Source: a virus. Taken from it: a stretch of 40,139 nucleotides of DNA. The position numbers and the translations under genes are program-made. Positions within the stretch are counted from its first letter, which is position 1; each line of letters starts with the position of its first letter. Below the pieces are notes generated by a model. That model made no database searches and was not told where the DNA came from. It saw only the letters and a program-made list of their open reading frames with translations. Where the stretch lies: the IMG/VR virus record IMGVR_UViG_3300024982_000007, positions 1-40,139 of that record. The stretch is one strand, 5' to 3'. This document shows positions 1-8,400 of this stretch, one piece after another.

Positions 1-1188
1 GCTCTACCTACAGGGGCTTCTACGGAAACAACATCAGCAGCTATTTTGGCAAAAATTATTACCTCTCCTGCGACTGAAGCAAAACAGGACACAGGGAATA
101 GTTCTTTATCTACGATTGCTGCGAAGGACTTTGCAACAGAGACATCTCTTGCAGCTCTTCTAGCTAAAATTATTGCAGCTCCTGCAACAGAAACTAAACA
201 AGATACTGTTATTACAGCTGTAGGAGGAGTAACTGAAACAGCCCCTGGAACCGATACAGCCAGTTCAGGTTTAAATGGGCGTCTACAGCGTGTAGCTCAG
301 AGATTAACCTCTCTAATAGCTCTTGTACCTACGTCTCTAGGGCAGAAGACTATGGCTGGAAGTCTTGCAGTCACAGTTGCAAGTGACCAATCTACTATTG
401 CCGTATCAGCAGCTTCCTTACCTCTTCCAACTGGAGCAGCTCTTGAGGCAGGAAATTTAGCTACGATTGTAACAGACCTTGGAGGATTAACAGAAACTGC
501 ACCTGGAACTGACACTGCAAGTAGTGGTCTTAATGGACGTTTGCAACGAGTTGCTCAAAGAATAACTTCTCTTATAGCTCTACTTCCAACAGCCCTTGGT
601 CAAGGTACAATGGCAACTTCTTTAAAAGTTGTGCTTCCGTCTGACCAATCTTCTATACCTGTTGCAGCTACACTTTCAGCAGAAACAACAAAAGTTATTG
701 GTACTGTAACTAATAGCTCAAACGGACATAGCGCAACAGTTACAATAACACGTCCAAGTAATACTACTGCTTACACAGCAGGTGATGTAATTGGTGATAC
801 AAACGGTTCTGCTATCTTTACTTTTGCCTCTATGATTCGTGCTGCTGGAGAAGTAGAGATTACATCAATTGAATACGAAGTAGATGAGTCAGCTAGACCC
901 TCTGGTATGGATATGTTTGATGTGAGACTATACAATGCCTCTCCTACAGCAATTGCAGATAACGCTGTCTTTGACATACCTTCAGGGGATAGGGGAAAAT
1001 ACCTTGGTAAAGTTCGTATTGGCGTTCCAATTGATGAAGGAAGTACACTCTTTATTGACAACGACTGTATTGGAAAACAAATCACACTCTCTAGTACAAG
1101 TCTGTACGTGATTTTGCAGACAGTCGGAGCTTATACACCAACATCTGCTGGTGTTAGTCGCCTTACTATTCATACAAGAGATATTTAA
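1..1188 (+). CDS. Repetitive phage structural (tail) protein, 5' end missing
   Basis: The reading frame is open from base 1, so the gene begins outside the window; the TTG at 46 is an internal leucine, not a start. It is the mirror copy of 38952-40139, identical in translation. It runs into the ATG of the adhesin gene (taATG overlap at 1186-1190), which suggests coupled late expression directed toward the unique region. Confidence 0.8.
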   Translation, partial: ALPTGASTETTSAAILAKIITSPATEAKQDTGNSSLSTIAAKDFATETSLAALLAKIIAAPATETKQDTVITAVGGVTETAPGTDTASSGLNGRLQRVAQRLTSLIALVPTSLGQKTMAGSLAVTVASDQSTIAVSAASLPLPTGAALEAGNLATIVTDLGGLTETAPGTDTASSGLNGRLQRVAQRITSLIALLPTALGQGTMATSLKVVLPSDQSSIPVAATLSAETTKVIGTVTNSSNGHSATVTITRPSNTTAYTAGDVIGDTNGSAIFTFASMIRAAGEVEITSIEYEVDESARPSGMDMFDVRLYNASPTAIADNAVFDIPSGDRGKYLGKVRIGVPIDEGSTLFIDNDCIGKQITLSSTSLYVILQTVGAYTPTSAGVSRLTIHTRDI

Positions 1189-2210
1189 TGTATCCGAATA
1201 AATCCTCATGGACTCCAAAAAACCTTTTTAAAAGAGGACAGAAAGGCCTTTGGTGGCAGTTTGCAAAAACTACAGGTCTTTATCAGGATAGTACGGTAAC
1301 TACGCCAGTAAATGGAGCTGCACAACCTGTAGGTTTTTTCCCTGACTTAACTACAAACGCAATTAATGGCACACAAGCTACTTCCGCAGCAAGACCTACT
1401 TATCAAATAAGTCCCTCTCGTGTCACACTTGATAGGGTTGATGACACTATTAGTTTCACAGTACCAACTGGTGGTATTATAGGAACTATGATTTATGCAA
1501 CTACGTTGGGAACACTAGCACATGGTGTGTCAATTCCTGCTGGTACTTATACTGTAGGAGGACTTTATGCACCTGTACTTGATATTGTCGGAATTATAAT
1601 CAGAGAAGGAGAAATGAGTTGTGCAGAAATAGAGCGTTGTTATACTTATTTTAAATCAATAGGTGGTGGTCCTGCTGGAATAAGTGCATATAGGTCACAA
1701 ACAAACATATCAAATATATTTAGAGGAACCGTTTCTGGAAATATTTTTGCTAAAGTTACAAATTTTCCTGTTTTTGCTACCAGTTCTACAACTAATTTTG
1801 TTAGTGCATTTAGAGGAATGACTTCTTTAACAAGTTTCCCTAGTATAAATACATCCTCTGCAACTTCTTTTTCGGGAATGTGTGATGGAAATACTTCTTT
1901 AACGTCTTTTCCTCTACTAACTACTACGAGCGTAACATCTTGTTCAACGGCTTGGAATGGTTGTACAAATCTAGCAACTTTTCCAGCTAATATGTTTGAT
2001 GCAACTGGTTGTACAAACTTTTCATCTGCCTTTACTGGATGTGCGCTTACGCAGACAAGTGTAGATAATATCCTTGTTTCAATCGATACCGCAGGTACAA
2101 GTAATGGTACATTAAATCTTACTGGTGGAACAAACTCTACACCTTCAGCAACAGGACTAACTGCAAAGACAAATCTACAAGGTCGTGGTTGGACAGTTAC
2201 GAATAATTAA
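1188..2210 (+). CDS. BspA-like repeat adhesin / tail-fibre-type protein
   Basis: Mirror copy of 37930-38952 with identical 340-residue translation. See that entry for the repeat structure. It starts directly at the stop codon of the upstream structural gene and is followed 9 nt later by the 110-residue gene, giving one compact late transcription unit. Confidence 0.75.
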   Translation: MYPNKSSWTPKNLFKRGQKGLWWQFAKTTGLYQDSTVTTPVNGAAQPVGFFPDLTTNAINGTQATSAARPTYQISPSRVTLDRVDDTISFTVPTGGIIGTMIYATTLGTLAHGVSIPAGTYTVGGLYAPVLDIVGIIIREGEMSCAEIERCYTYFKSIGGGPAGISAYRSQTNISNIFRGTVSGNIFAKVTNFPVFATSSTTNFVSAFRGMTSLTSFPSINTSSATSFSGMCDGNTSLTSFPLLTTTSVTSCSTAWNGCTNLATFPANMFDATGCTNFSSAFTGCALTQTSVDNILVSIDTAGTSNGTLNLTGGTNSTPSATGLTAKTNLQGRGWTVTNN

Positions 2211-2219
2211 GGAAACCTT

Positions 2220-2552
2220 ATGAATGTTGAAAAAGTAATATTAATTGATCCAAACTATGTAGACCTTGCACGTAGAGCTGCTATAATTCTATCTCCTATA
2301 CATGGTGCAGGTATGTTTCAAGTACCTGTATATGATTTTTCTGGAAACATCCACTATTACATCTCTAGTGGATGGATAGATGATGGAGTTATTCCTTTTA
2401 TGACCAATGCAAATACTCTATATAATATTGTAAAGTCTTTTGCGACTCTTTCAGACTGTATAGGGTTAATCTCAACAGGTATTGTTTCAGACACTCCTCC
2501 GTATGATCTTCTCGCAGAACTAGGACTTACACTATTTCTGCTAGATGTCTGA
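2220..2552 (+). CDS. Small late protein of unknown function
   Basis: Mirror copy of 37588-37920 with identical 110-residue translation. An AGGAAAC ribosome-binding site lies just upstream of the ATG. It converges with the leftward 98-residue gene, with 6 bp between the stop codons and no visible terminator. Confidence 0.65.
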   Translation: MNVEKVILIDPNYVDLARRAAIILSPIHGAGMFQVPVYDFSGNIHYYISSGWIDDGVIPFMTNANTLYNIVKSFATLSDCIGLISTGIVSDTPPYDLLAELGLTLFLLDV

Positions 2553-2558
2553 GGAGTA

Positions 2559-2855
2559 TCATCCTCCTCCTCCTCCCAACCAAACCAACGTCACGATTAC
2601 TAACACAAACCAAACAACTACATCACTCTTCTCAAACTCAAACCCATCTATCTCAAAATCCCTCCAAGCAGATAAATCTGTAACTTCCTTTGTACTACAT
2701 ATCTTATCTAAGACTTTTAGTCTATCCTTCACAATTTTGGGAGATTTTTTCCACTTAGGACCTTTAGAGCTTTCTGCTTCCGTTCTCTCCATCTTCCTCT
2801 GTTCCTCTCTCAATCTCTTCCAAGTCCCCAACATTTCACTCTGATACTTCATCAT
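2559..2855 (-). CDS. C-terminally membrane-anchored small protein
   Basis: Mirror copy of 37285-37581. It differs at two bases: 2699 gives Cys here where the right copy has Gly, and 2712 is silent. The rest of the 98-residue protein, including the hydrophobic C-terminal segment and terminal glycine run, is identical. Confidence 0.6.
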   Translation of the reverse strand: MMKYQSEMLGTWKRLREEQRKMERTEAESSKGPKWKKSPKIVKDRLKVLDKICSTKEVTDLSAWRDFEIDGFEFEKSDVVVWFVLVIVTLVWLGGGGG

Positions 2856-3043
2856 TTCATCTCCTCTCGTTTAAACTTTTCTTCCCATTCCTTCGCATCT
2901 CGTACATATACCTTATCTTCTTCACCAATCTTACAGTACACAATAACTCTTACACCATCTCTACTATTTGTACAATCAATAGCGTTGTAGAGAACCTTGT
3001 ATAAATTTCCTGTCTTTATATGTTTATATAGCCTCTCATTCAT
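2852..3043 (-). CDS. DUF1653-like small protein
   Basis: Mirror copy of 37097-37288, identical 63-residue translation. Its start overlaps the stop of the upstream mini-ORF and its stop overlaps the next start (ATGA-type junctions), so translation is probably coupled. Confidence 0.6.
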   Translation of the reverse strand: MNERLYKHIKTGNLYKVLYNAIDCTNSRDGVRVIVYCKIGEEDKVYVRDAKEWEEKFKREEMK

Positions 3044-3168
3044 CTCATCTCTCCCAAACTCTCCAACTCAATCGGCCTTAGCCCTGTTCTCTCAGCACTT
3101 ACACAGATATACCTACTGTCTGGAAGACAATTCCCATGTAAATCCCCAATCACATATACCTTACTCAT
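3040..3168 (-). pseudogene. Remnant of a metallophosphoesterase gene, 42 codons
   Basis: Mirror copy of 36972-37100. It keeps an IGDLHGN metal-binding motif directly followed by what looks like the C-terminal tail of the same family. Both ends overlap neighbouring genes. Confidence 0.5.
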
Positions 3169-3595
3169 ATCTCACCTTCTCCTTCATACATCTTTTATGA
3201 ATAACCCATTTTATTCCCTCAATTTCTCTAACCTCTCTATATCTAGCCTCTAATTTTACTTTACATACCTTGCATATCTCTACATTCAATCCATGTCTAT
3301 TTAGTTTCTTTTCTACCTCTGCCCCATCAAAACGTAATTTCTTATCATACCATCCTTCATCTTTTGGAAAGTCTTCAGGAAAACCTTCCATAACCTTTAT
3401 TAACTCTATGTCTATGAGCATAATACAAGCTTCAAAACTATACTTTCCTTTTTTAAACCTATTACATATACTCTGTACCTTTGGTTTAAAAGCTCTATAA
3501 GCTTTTTCATTCCCATAGCTTCCTTGCAAGACTTTAGAGTATGGGAATTTTCCGAGTAAATCTTCCTTTGTTATCTCATACATGTGTAAACTCAA
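3161..3595 (-). CDS. Small protein with CxxC...HxxC zinc-site pattern
   Basis: Mirror copy of 36545-36979 and the most divergent gene between the arms. Substitutions at 3212, 3440, 3442, 3452 and 3459 give Ile for Met near the zinc site, Tyr for Glu and Arg for Lys in mid-protein, plus one silent change. The Tyr codon differs from the Glu codon by two bases. Both copies remain open. Confidence 0.6.
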   Translation of the reverse strand: MSLHMYEITKEDLLGKFPYSKVLQGSYGNEKAYRAFKPKVQSICNRFKKGKYSFEACIMLIDIELIKVMEGFPEDFPKDEGWYDKKLRFDGAEVEKKLNRHGLNVEICKVCKVKLEARYREVREIEGIKWVIHKRCMKEKVRYE

Positions 3596-4238
3596 CTCTA
3601 TCTCCTACTACCTTAGTTTTCAAACTAACTCCAATCCTATTATACATGTCTTTCAACGTCGGTTTAATTATACTTCTATGAAGCTCCTTGAATTGTTTAT
3701 ACTCACTACCCTTTAATCCTAATTGTTCTCTAATCTCTCCTTTTCCTAGAAAGAATCTACTCTCACGGGCAAGCTTCCATAGATATTTTTGTATAAGCAA
3801 ATACATTGCATATCTATGCGTACTCTGTACCTCTATCATTGCTATATCTGCCATAAGAAAAGTTCCTTTAAGCATATTACCTGAAATCAATGGAATAAAG
3901 TCCTTGTTCCAGTTTATCAAGAGTACATTCTTCTCTTTCTCGTAAACAATCCCATGTATCAAATTTGTCACCAACGTCTTTCCATCAACCAACTTCAACT
4001 CTAACTTTATCTCATTTAACTTTGTTGCCATGTTGAAAGCACTTTCATAAGCCTCTGACAGTGTCAGATTACATACTTCTTTATACTTATATATATTCAC
4101 CGGATAGTAGTCATATTCTCCATACTTAGTCCCTTGTCCTGTCCCTAAGAGACAACAGTTAATAAACCTAGTTGAGTATAACTCAATATCTTTAAATATC
4201 GCTATAGCGTTATGGTGAAGTTTTATTTCAGTTTCCAT
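3576..4238 (-). CDS. rep: Rep_3-superfamily plasmid replication initiator
   Basis: Mirror copy of 35902-36564 with identical 220-residue translation; see that entry for the domain evidence. It is transcribed leftward from the iteron/operator region at 4239-4713. Confidence 0.8.
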   Translation of the reverse strand: METEIKLHHNAIAIFKDIELYSTRFINCCLLGTGQGTKYGEYDYYPVNIYKYKEVCNLTLSEAYESAFNMATKLNEIKLELKLVDGKTLVTNLIHGIVYEKEKNVLLINWNKDFIPLISGNMLKGTFLMADIAMIEVQSTHRYAMYLLIQKYLWKLARESRFFLGKGEIREQLGLKGSEYKQFKELHRSIIKPTLKDMYNRIGVSLKTKVVGDRVEFTHV

Positions 4239-4713
4239 ATATTCTCCTGAGTGCTTTGTTTATTTTATATTAAGGTGTAAGGTAAAGCAAGTTAATAATA
4301 CACCTTAAATTATATAGTGGCATAGGTTAAAAGTTGGCATGGTTTTTGATTTCAGAAAAACCGTACACCTTTTTGGGAAAAACCCTACACCTTTTTGCAC
4401 TTAAGTCGTTGAAATTTAACACTTTCTTTCACTACTACCATTGTAATTTGCAATTACATTTGGCGGGTGGTGAAAAGAGTAGCTATAGCTATATAAAGCT
4501 AATCTATCCTCTATCTAGCATAAGCTATTCTGAGGCAAAGCCTCCTCTATTCTATAAGCATAGCTTATTTAGTCTTCGTCTAGGAAAATTTAATATATAC
4601 GCTTGGTCGCTGTAGTTACACTACGCATACAGTTTCAACATCCAGGTAGTACCTTTCTAGTCTACCGACCATACAGCTAGATAAAGGTGCCATCCTTGGC
4701 AAGGTTGTTAAAG
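4239..4713. other. Origin-like control region upstream of rep (left copy)
   Basis: No credible gene lies in these 475 bp. They hold the mirror images of the rep promoter (4262-4290), the operator inverted repeat (4270-4308), two tandem 22-bp iterons (4354-4397) and a cluster of short hairpins (about 4480-4570). The open frame at 4334-4615 crosses all of these and is judged spurious. Confidence 0.7.
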
Positions 4714-4983
4714 CTATCTAAAGTTTATCTCAAGTATTGCATGAGCAAAGTGTTTGTCATCTGTACATGATATTGCTCCATGTACCTTTGCAAGTTTAAT
4801 ATAAACTTGATTTAACCTTTGCAGATTGCCAGCATTAAGCGTGTATCTTGCTTGTTTGACTGTATGATCGATGCAGACACGCTTAAGGCTATCATAGCAA
4901 CGATTATCTGAGCGCTCAATGATTGTACTAGAAACTGGTACAGTGATGTAAGTAAGTGCATTTTTAAATGATTCGTATGACAT
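4714..4983 (-). CDS. Unknown 89-residue protein next to the origin
   Basis: Mirror copy of 35157-35426, identical translation. The start at 4983 follows an AACTGGAGA ribosome-binding site. A longer frame back to 5103 would cross the promoter and the parS-like site. Confidence 0.6.
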   Translation of the reverse strand: MSYESFKNALTYITVPVSSTIIERSDNRCYDSLKRVCIDHTVKQARYTLNAGNLQRLNQVYIKLAKVHGAISCTDDKHFAHAILEINFR

Positions 4984-5030
4984 TATGGTATCTCCAGTTG
5001 TATAAATCAGGATTGACTTAACTTGACTAT

Positions 5031-5060
5031 AGGATAATCGCAAATGACAGAGTATGTCAA
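5031..5060 (-). promoter_or_regulatory. Sigma70-type promoter (left copy)
   Basis: On the minus strand TTGACA is followed after 18 nt by TATCCT, upstream of the 89-residue gene. Mirror of 35080-35109. Confidence 0.5.
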
Positions 5061-5082
5061 GAATTATTTTAACAACATACTG

Positions 5083-5098
5083 TGTTCCATGTGAAACA
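5083..5098. other. parS-like 16-bp site (left copy)
   Basis: The plus strand reads TGTTCCATGTGAAACA. The bacterial chromosomal parS consensus is TGTTNCACGTGAAACA, so only the eighth base (T for C) differs. Mirror of 35042-35057. Confidence 0.5.
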
Positions 5099-5099
5099 A

Positions 5100-5366
5100 T
5101 CAAAGACTATCTACGTAGATAACATTACGCCAGCGCGCAAATTGTGTGATTTGCTTACTTGTTGTACGAGAATACTTCTCACGAGTAAGCACCCAGCAAG
5201 CTTGTACATCATCATAGTAACCTACTATCATACGATATGATACAAGGATTTTATTATACCCTGAATCATTAGGGATTCGTTGTGAACAGATAAACAACTG
5301 TTTACGATCAACCTGTATATGCTTTGCATAATCACTGAAGAGTGACTTTATCTGTTTAAGATTCAT
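5100..5366 (-). CDS. Unknown 88-residue protein, paralogue of its neighbour
   Basis: Mirror copy of 34774-35040, identical. Its ATG overlaps the stop of the 84-residue paralogue. Confidence 0.6.
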   Translation of the reverse strand: MNLKQIKSLFSDYAKHIQVDRKQLFICSQRIPNDSGYNKILVSYRMIVGYYDDVQACWVLTREKYSRTTSKQITQFARWRNVIYVDSL

Positions 5367-5617
5367 AATACACGCTCCGTTACGATGAATTGTTGACCAG
5401 CAAGCAAGGATTGTACAAGAGTCACACTATTTGATTGAACAATCCAAACATACTGTATAGTGTCAAAGTAAGCATGCACTTTGTACACGTCTGCAATAAT
5501 AAGACGGTACCCTGGCAAGCCGTCAACTAGCTGACTACAAAGATAGACCGCCCCTGTAAGATGATGATACAGTTTGTAAACAGGGTATATTTGATTGACC
5601 TTTCTTAAAATAATCAT
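5363..5617 (-). CDS. Unknown 84-residue protein, paralogue of its neighbour
   Basis: Mirror copy of 34523-34777, identical. Its ATG overlaps the stop of the 33-residue membrane peptide gene (ATGA). Confidence 0.6.
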   Translation of the reverse strand: MIILRKVNQIYPVYKLYHHLTGAVYLCSQLVDGLPGYRLIIADVYKVHAYFDTIQYVWIVQSNSVTLVQSLLAGQQFIVTERVL

Positions 5618-5715
5618 GACAGGAATCCTACAATGACAACGGCTTGGATAGCCGCGATGATAATATACGATAGTATCAGTAAGACACTATCACGGTTAAA
5701 TTTCGGTAAGTACAT
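5614..5715 (-). CDS. 33-residue single-span membrane peptide
   Basis: Mirror copy of 34425-34526. A GGAGG ribosome-binding site precedes the start, and a 7-bp hairpin (5727-5745) lies just upstream of it. Confidence 0.5.
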   Translation of the reverse strand: MYLPKFNRDSVLLILSYIIIAAIQAVVIVGFLS

Positions 5716-5769
5716 CGATCCTCCAAGGTGGGAATGTATCCCACCTATTATAGTTGTTGAAGCAAAGAC

Positions 5770-6552
5770 TTAGTCTTTTATAGATAGGGTGAGGAAGTAT
5801 CTCGCAGGTGATACTTGAATGAATCCGTCCATGCGAGCAGGTTGGACATTGATAGAGGTTAGCGGATACATACCATTATCTTTATTAGTTAAGGTTTGCA
5901 GTGCTTGAGTAGCATCTGGGTCCAGATCAAGACGCACGCAACCTGTAAGGGATTTATCACTAGAAGCTTTTAGTGCTTCAAGGTAAGGTGTAAGCGCAAG
6001 CATTGCAGCTTGTACACCAGCTTCTTTGCGGTATGCCTCATCAATCGCAGCCTGTCTATCGGATGGTAGTGATATTGCATCCTGCAAGCGTGCAAATATA
6101 GCCGCTTTAGTATCAGTATCACGTAATGATTTAATCACTGTAACAAGTTCCACTAAATCAAGTAATTCTATGTAAGACTGCCGCTCGAATGCTTCAGCGG
6201 TTAGGTAGTGGCCGATAAGTGGAGTGGTACTCACTTCAGAAGGTTTTGTACCATCTAAAGGTTTAAATTTGTTGTTAACCGCACCAGCTTTCCAGAATTG
6301 ACTTTCAAAAGCCGGTATTTTAGCACCAGCATTAGATACGAGACCAAGTAAGCGAATAGGGGATAGTGTCTCGATTGTACCATCTGATACACGCCGTGCA
6401 GTGAGGATGTTATCATTATATGATAACTCTGTGTAATAAGTATCGAGAGCTGCACACTGAGCAACTGCAAGGCTATTAAGCCGTCCGTCGTCGTTAGTTA
6501 CACGATAGAAGGTTTTGAAAAAATCTAATGATGTTTGTGTTTGAGTAGTCAT
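5770..6552 (-). CDS. Unknown 260-residue protein
   Basis: Mirror copy of 33588-34370, identical. The start at 6552 is preferred over the upstream in-frame codon because AAGGTG lies a suitable distance before it. Confidence 0.65.
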   Translation of the reverse strand: MTTQTQTSLDFFKTFYRVTNDDGRLNSLAVAQCAALDTYYTELSYNDNILTARRVSDGTIETLSPIRLLGLVSNAGAKIPAFESQFWKAGAVNNKFKPLDGTKPSEVSTTPLIGHYLTAEAFERQSYIELLDLVELVTVIKSLRDTDTKAAIFARLQDAISLPSDRQAAIDEAYRKEAGVQAAMLALTPYLEALKASSDKSLTGCVRLDLDPDATQALQTLTNKDNGMYPLTSINVQPARMDGFIQVSPARYFLTLSIKD

Positions 6553-6603
6553 TGTATTCACCTTGTAAATTAGTTGGCATTATTGCCTTCGATGCTAGAT
6601 TGC

Positions 6604-6636
6604 ATCAAGCTATAGTCGAGACAACTATAACTTGAT
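6604..6636. other. 13-bp stem hairpin (left copy)
   Basis: Mirror of 33504-33536: a 13-bp inverted repeat with a 7-nt loop between two leftward genes. No T-tract follows. Confidence 0.6.
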
Positions 6637-6640
6637 TAGT

Positions 6641-6904
6641 CTAATCGACTCTATCGACTCTATCAAATCCAATAACACACATAGACCTATTTCCGTAGTT
6701 TAAATAACTCAAATTACTAAATGACCGTTGGTAAAAATGGTCAACTAACTCTGACCCGTTAAAACGACGTATTAATTCAGTTGCTAAAAATTCTGATTGT
6801 ACAAAGATATAAAACTCCGTTAAATGTCTATCATCTAGTTTTGATATTACGACCATATCAACTGCCATAGCTATTATAGCATCGATTGCTTCTCCTCTTT
6901 TCAT
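6641..6904 (-). CDS. Unknown 87-residue protein
   Basis: Mirror copy of 33236-33499, identical. The ATG at 6904 follows GGAGAAGG. Confidence 0.55.
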   Translation of the reverse strand: MKRGEAIDAIIAMAVDMVVISKLDDRHLTEFYIFVQSEFLATELIRRFNGSELVDHFYQRSFSNLSYLNYGNRSMCVIGFDRVDRVD

Positions 6905-6919
6905 TTCCTTCTCCAATTG

Positions 6920-7048
6920 TTATAAATTTGATGTGCTATTCTCAACTATCTCTATATGAGATGTCAAGCTGTCTTTAAAACTTTCTACAAGAGCATTACA
7001 TGCAAATAGAGTAGAGATGATGATAGCAAGTATAAGTAAAGTTTTCAT
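6920..7048 (-). CDS. Small lipoprotein, 42 residues
   Basis: Mirror copy of 33092-33220. Lys-Thr-Leu start, hydrophobic core and an LFAC lipobox; see the right copy. Confidence 0.55.
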   Translation of the reverse strand: MKTLLILAIIISTLFACNALVESFKDSLTSHIEIVENSTSNL

Positions 7049-7085
7049 GAGAGTCTCTCCGTGTAAATCTGTTTAAGTTGGACAT

Positions 7086-7115
7086 AGTTTAGATCAAATC
7101 TATAAGCAATGTCAA
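7086..7115 (-). promoter_or_regulatory. Promoter of the lipoprotein gene (left copy)
   Basis: On the minus strand TTGACA, 18 nt, TAAACT. Mirror of 33025-33054. Confidence 0.6.
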
Positions 7116-7727
7116 TCTTTTTTTTATACATGCAAACAAGATTATCATACTACCCTACCTACCCTGCCCTGCCCTACCTGACTAGCTTGACATCTATATC
7201 ATACCCTGAGCTGGACACCTGACATCATCTTTCTATTCATCTATACCACTCCCTGACATCATCTCCGCCACGGCTTCAACGCATCCTCCTCATTTACACC
7301 TGCTGTCCAACCGCCTTGGTATACAGGCACATGTACATGTATTAATAACCCTAGGTCGCCAGAAGGAGTGAAAGTATATAACGAAGTCAGGTCGCCGGAA
7401 GATATGCTATTAGTGTAGTTGGTCGCCAGACGATTTAATTAAACGGTGTTATTTAGATTTTGAGGTTTGCGGGGCGATTTTGTAGGCCTGTGTGGTAGGG
7501 CGGTGTGGGTAGATCGGGGCGTGGTGAGGCGTATTTTACCGGAATTTAAAGGGATTTTGGGTAGTGATCGGGTAATGCGGGCAGTGAGCGGATTAATGCG
7601 GCTGGGTCGCCGGAAGGAGGGAAGATGTGAGCGGAATACTATATAATGAAGTTGTGTAGTTGTAGGTAGAATCTGTAAGATAGAATGAAGTTGACCTAGT
7701 TTGTACGATACTAGGAAACGGATGGGA
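7116..7727. other. Gene-free repeat-rich region (left copy)
   Basis: No credible gene. It contains four copies of GGTCGCC(A/G)GAAG-type motifs at 7354-7365, 7390-7401, 7421-7432 (one mismatch) and 7605-7616. It also has an imperfect 21-bp tandem repeat at 7560-7601, a 13-bp direct repeat CCTGACATCATCT at 7218-7230 and 7252-7264, and the perfect palindrome ACATGTACATGT at about 7329. It looks more GC-rich and strand-biased (G on plus here) than flanking genes. Confidence 0.6.
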
Positions 7728-8132
7728 TTAGAGGAAGGTGGCGGAGAGTATCTTATATAACATTAATACTAAAATCCCAAGTAATGCTATATTCTTAATA
7801 AATATCTTTTCTTCTAAGTCTTCTTTTTCCTCCATTAAATCATAGATAGTCTTTCTATGTTTTTCTGTCTCAACTTCAACTACATATGCAAGCATGTTTG
7901 ATAGATTCTTGTAGAAATCTTTCTTAGAAGATAGACTTATTGGTTCTTCTTCATAGATAAAGACATCAAGAGGAGTTGGAGGATCAATTCCATGTTTTTT
8001 AAACATAGGAGTCCAACTATCTATACGATCTACAAAATATCTAGGTAGTTCTGGTATTGCTCCTTCTTCTGTAAATTCCTCAAACTTTGCTATACGTTCT
8101 GAAACTTCTTGGTAGGTTGGAATTTTAATCAT
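7728..8132 (-). CDS. C-terminal membrane-anchored protein whose end lies in the repeat
   Basis: A 134-residue protein, acidic and helical in the middle, followed by a charged stretch (EEKEDLEEK) and one hydrophobic C-terminal span (about residues 114-134). The last seven codons and stop (7728-7751) lie inside the inverted repeat and reuse the 3' tail of the tRNA-Ser sequence, so the natural C-terminus may have been replaced when the junction formed. Its ATG overlaps the stop of the upstream 86-residue gene. I do not recognise a family. Confidence 0.65.
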   Translation of the reverse strand: MIKIPTYQEVSERIAKFEEFTEEGAIPELPRYFVDRIDSWTPMFKKHGIDPPTPLDVFIYEEEPISLSSKKDFYKNLSNMLAYVVEVETEKHRKTIYDLMEEKEDLEEKIFIKNIALLGILVLMLYKILSATFL

Positions 8133-8389
8133 AAAGTATCTTTTGTGCTAGAGGTTTTATGTAAATTAACTCCACGTTTAGCATAGTAGAGTATTTTATT
8201 AGCCTCACGAAGTTTAGAAGATGTCCCATCAGTAGCTCGTGTCGATCTTTCAGGGAAAGCATAGCAAGTTTTAAAGATTTCTCCTAACCAGAAAGGCATA
8301 TTTTTAAACTCTATAAGATCATTGAGTGTTTTAGCATTTTTTGGGACAGAATAGTAATCTGTTGTTCCACCATTATTTATATCTGTCAT
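8129..8389 (-). CDS. DUF3310-like phage protein
   Basis: An 86-residue protein with the pattern LNDLIEFKNMPFWLGEIFK, then an aromatic/Cys stretch, then a helix ending NKILYYAKRGVNLH. This layout resembles small phage proteins of the DUF3310 type, sometimes labelled nucleotide kinase without proof. Here the usual DHY is replaced by DYYSVPKNA. It lies 11 nt downstream of the dam-like gene in the same operon. The assignment is a pattern match only. Confidence 0.55.
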   Translation of the reverse strand: MTDINNGGTTDYYSVPKNAKTLNDLIEFKNMPFWLGEIFKTCYAFPERSTRATDGTSSKLREANKILYYAKRGVNLHKTSSTKDTL

Positions 8390-8400
8390 TGCTCTCTATC

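Larger units (their letters stand above)
1..7751. repeat. Left arm of the large inverted repeat
   Basis: This segment is the reverse complement of 32389-40139. Every gene here has a mirror gene with identical length at 40140-x. Seven substitutions were found, at 2699, 2712, 3212, 3440, 3442, 3452 and 3459, and there is no net length difference. The inner limit is 7751: at 7752 the left reads c where the mirror predicts a. The outer limit is not reached, because homology continues to base 1. Full descriptions of arm genes are given for the right arm. Confidence 0.97.

Noticed and set aside
46-1188. TTG at 46 as a start codon of the structural gene
   Set aside because: The frame is open to base 1 and upstream residues continue the same repeat pattern, so this is an internal leucine.
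2545-2844. Plus-strand 99-codon frame opposite the membrane-anchored gene (mirror 37296-37595)
   Set aside because: Antisense shadow of 2559-2855, with proline and serine runs and no ribosome-binding site.
4334-4615. Open frame of 93 codons upstream of rep (and its mirror 35525-35806)
   Set aside because: It crosses the iterons and the hairpin block, has no ribosome-binding site and encodes a low-complexity hydrophobic sequence. Origin structure explains the region better.
7116-7727. CRISPR array suggested by repeated motifs
   Set aside because: The repeats are only 12 and 21 bp, irregularly spaced, not separated by uniform spacers, and no cas gene is present; the Cas4-like nuclease belongs to the phage recombination set.
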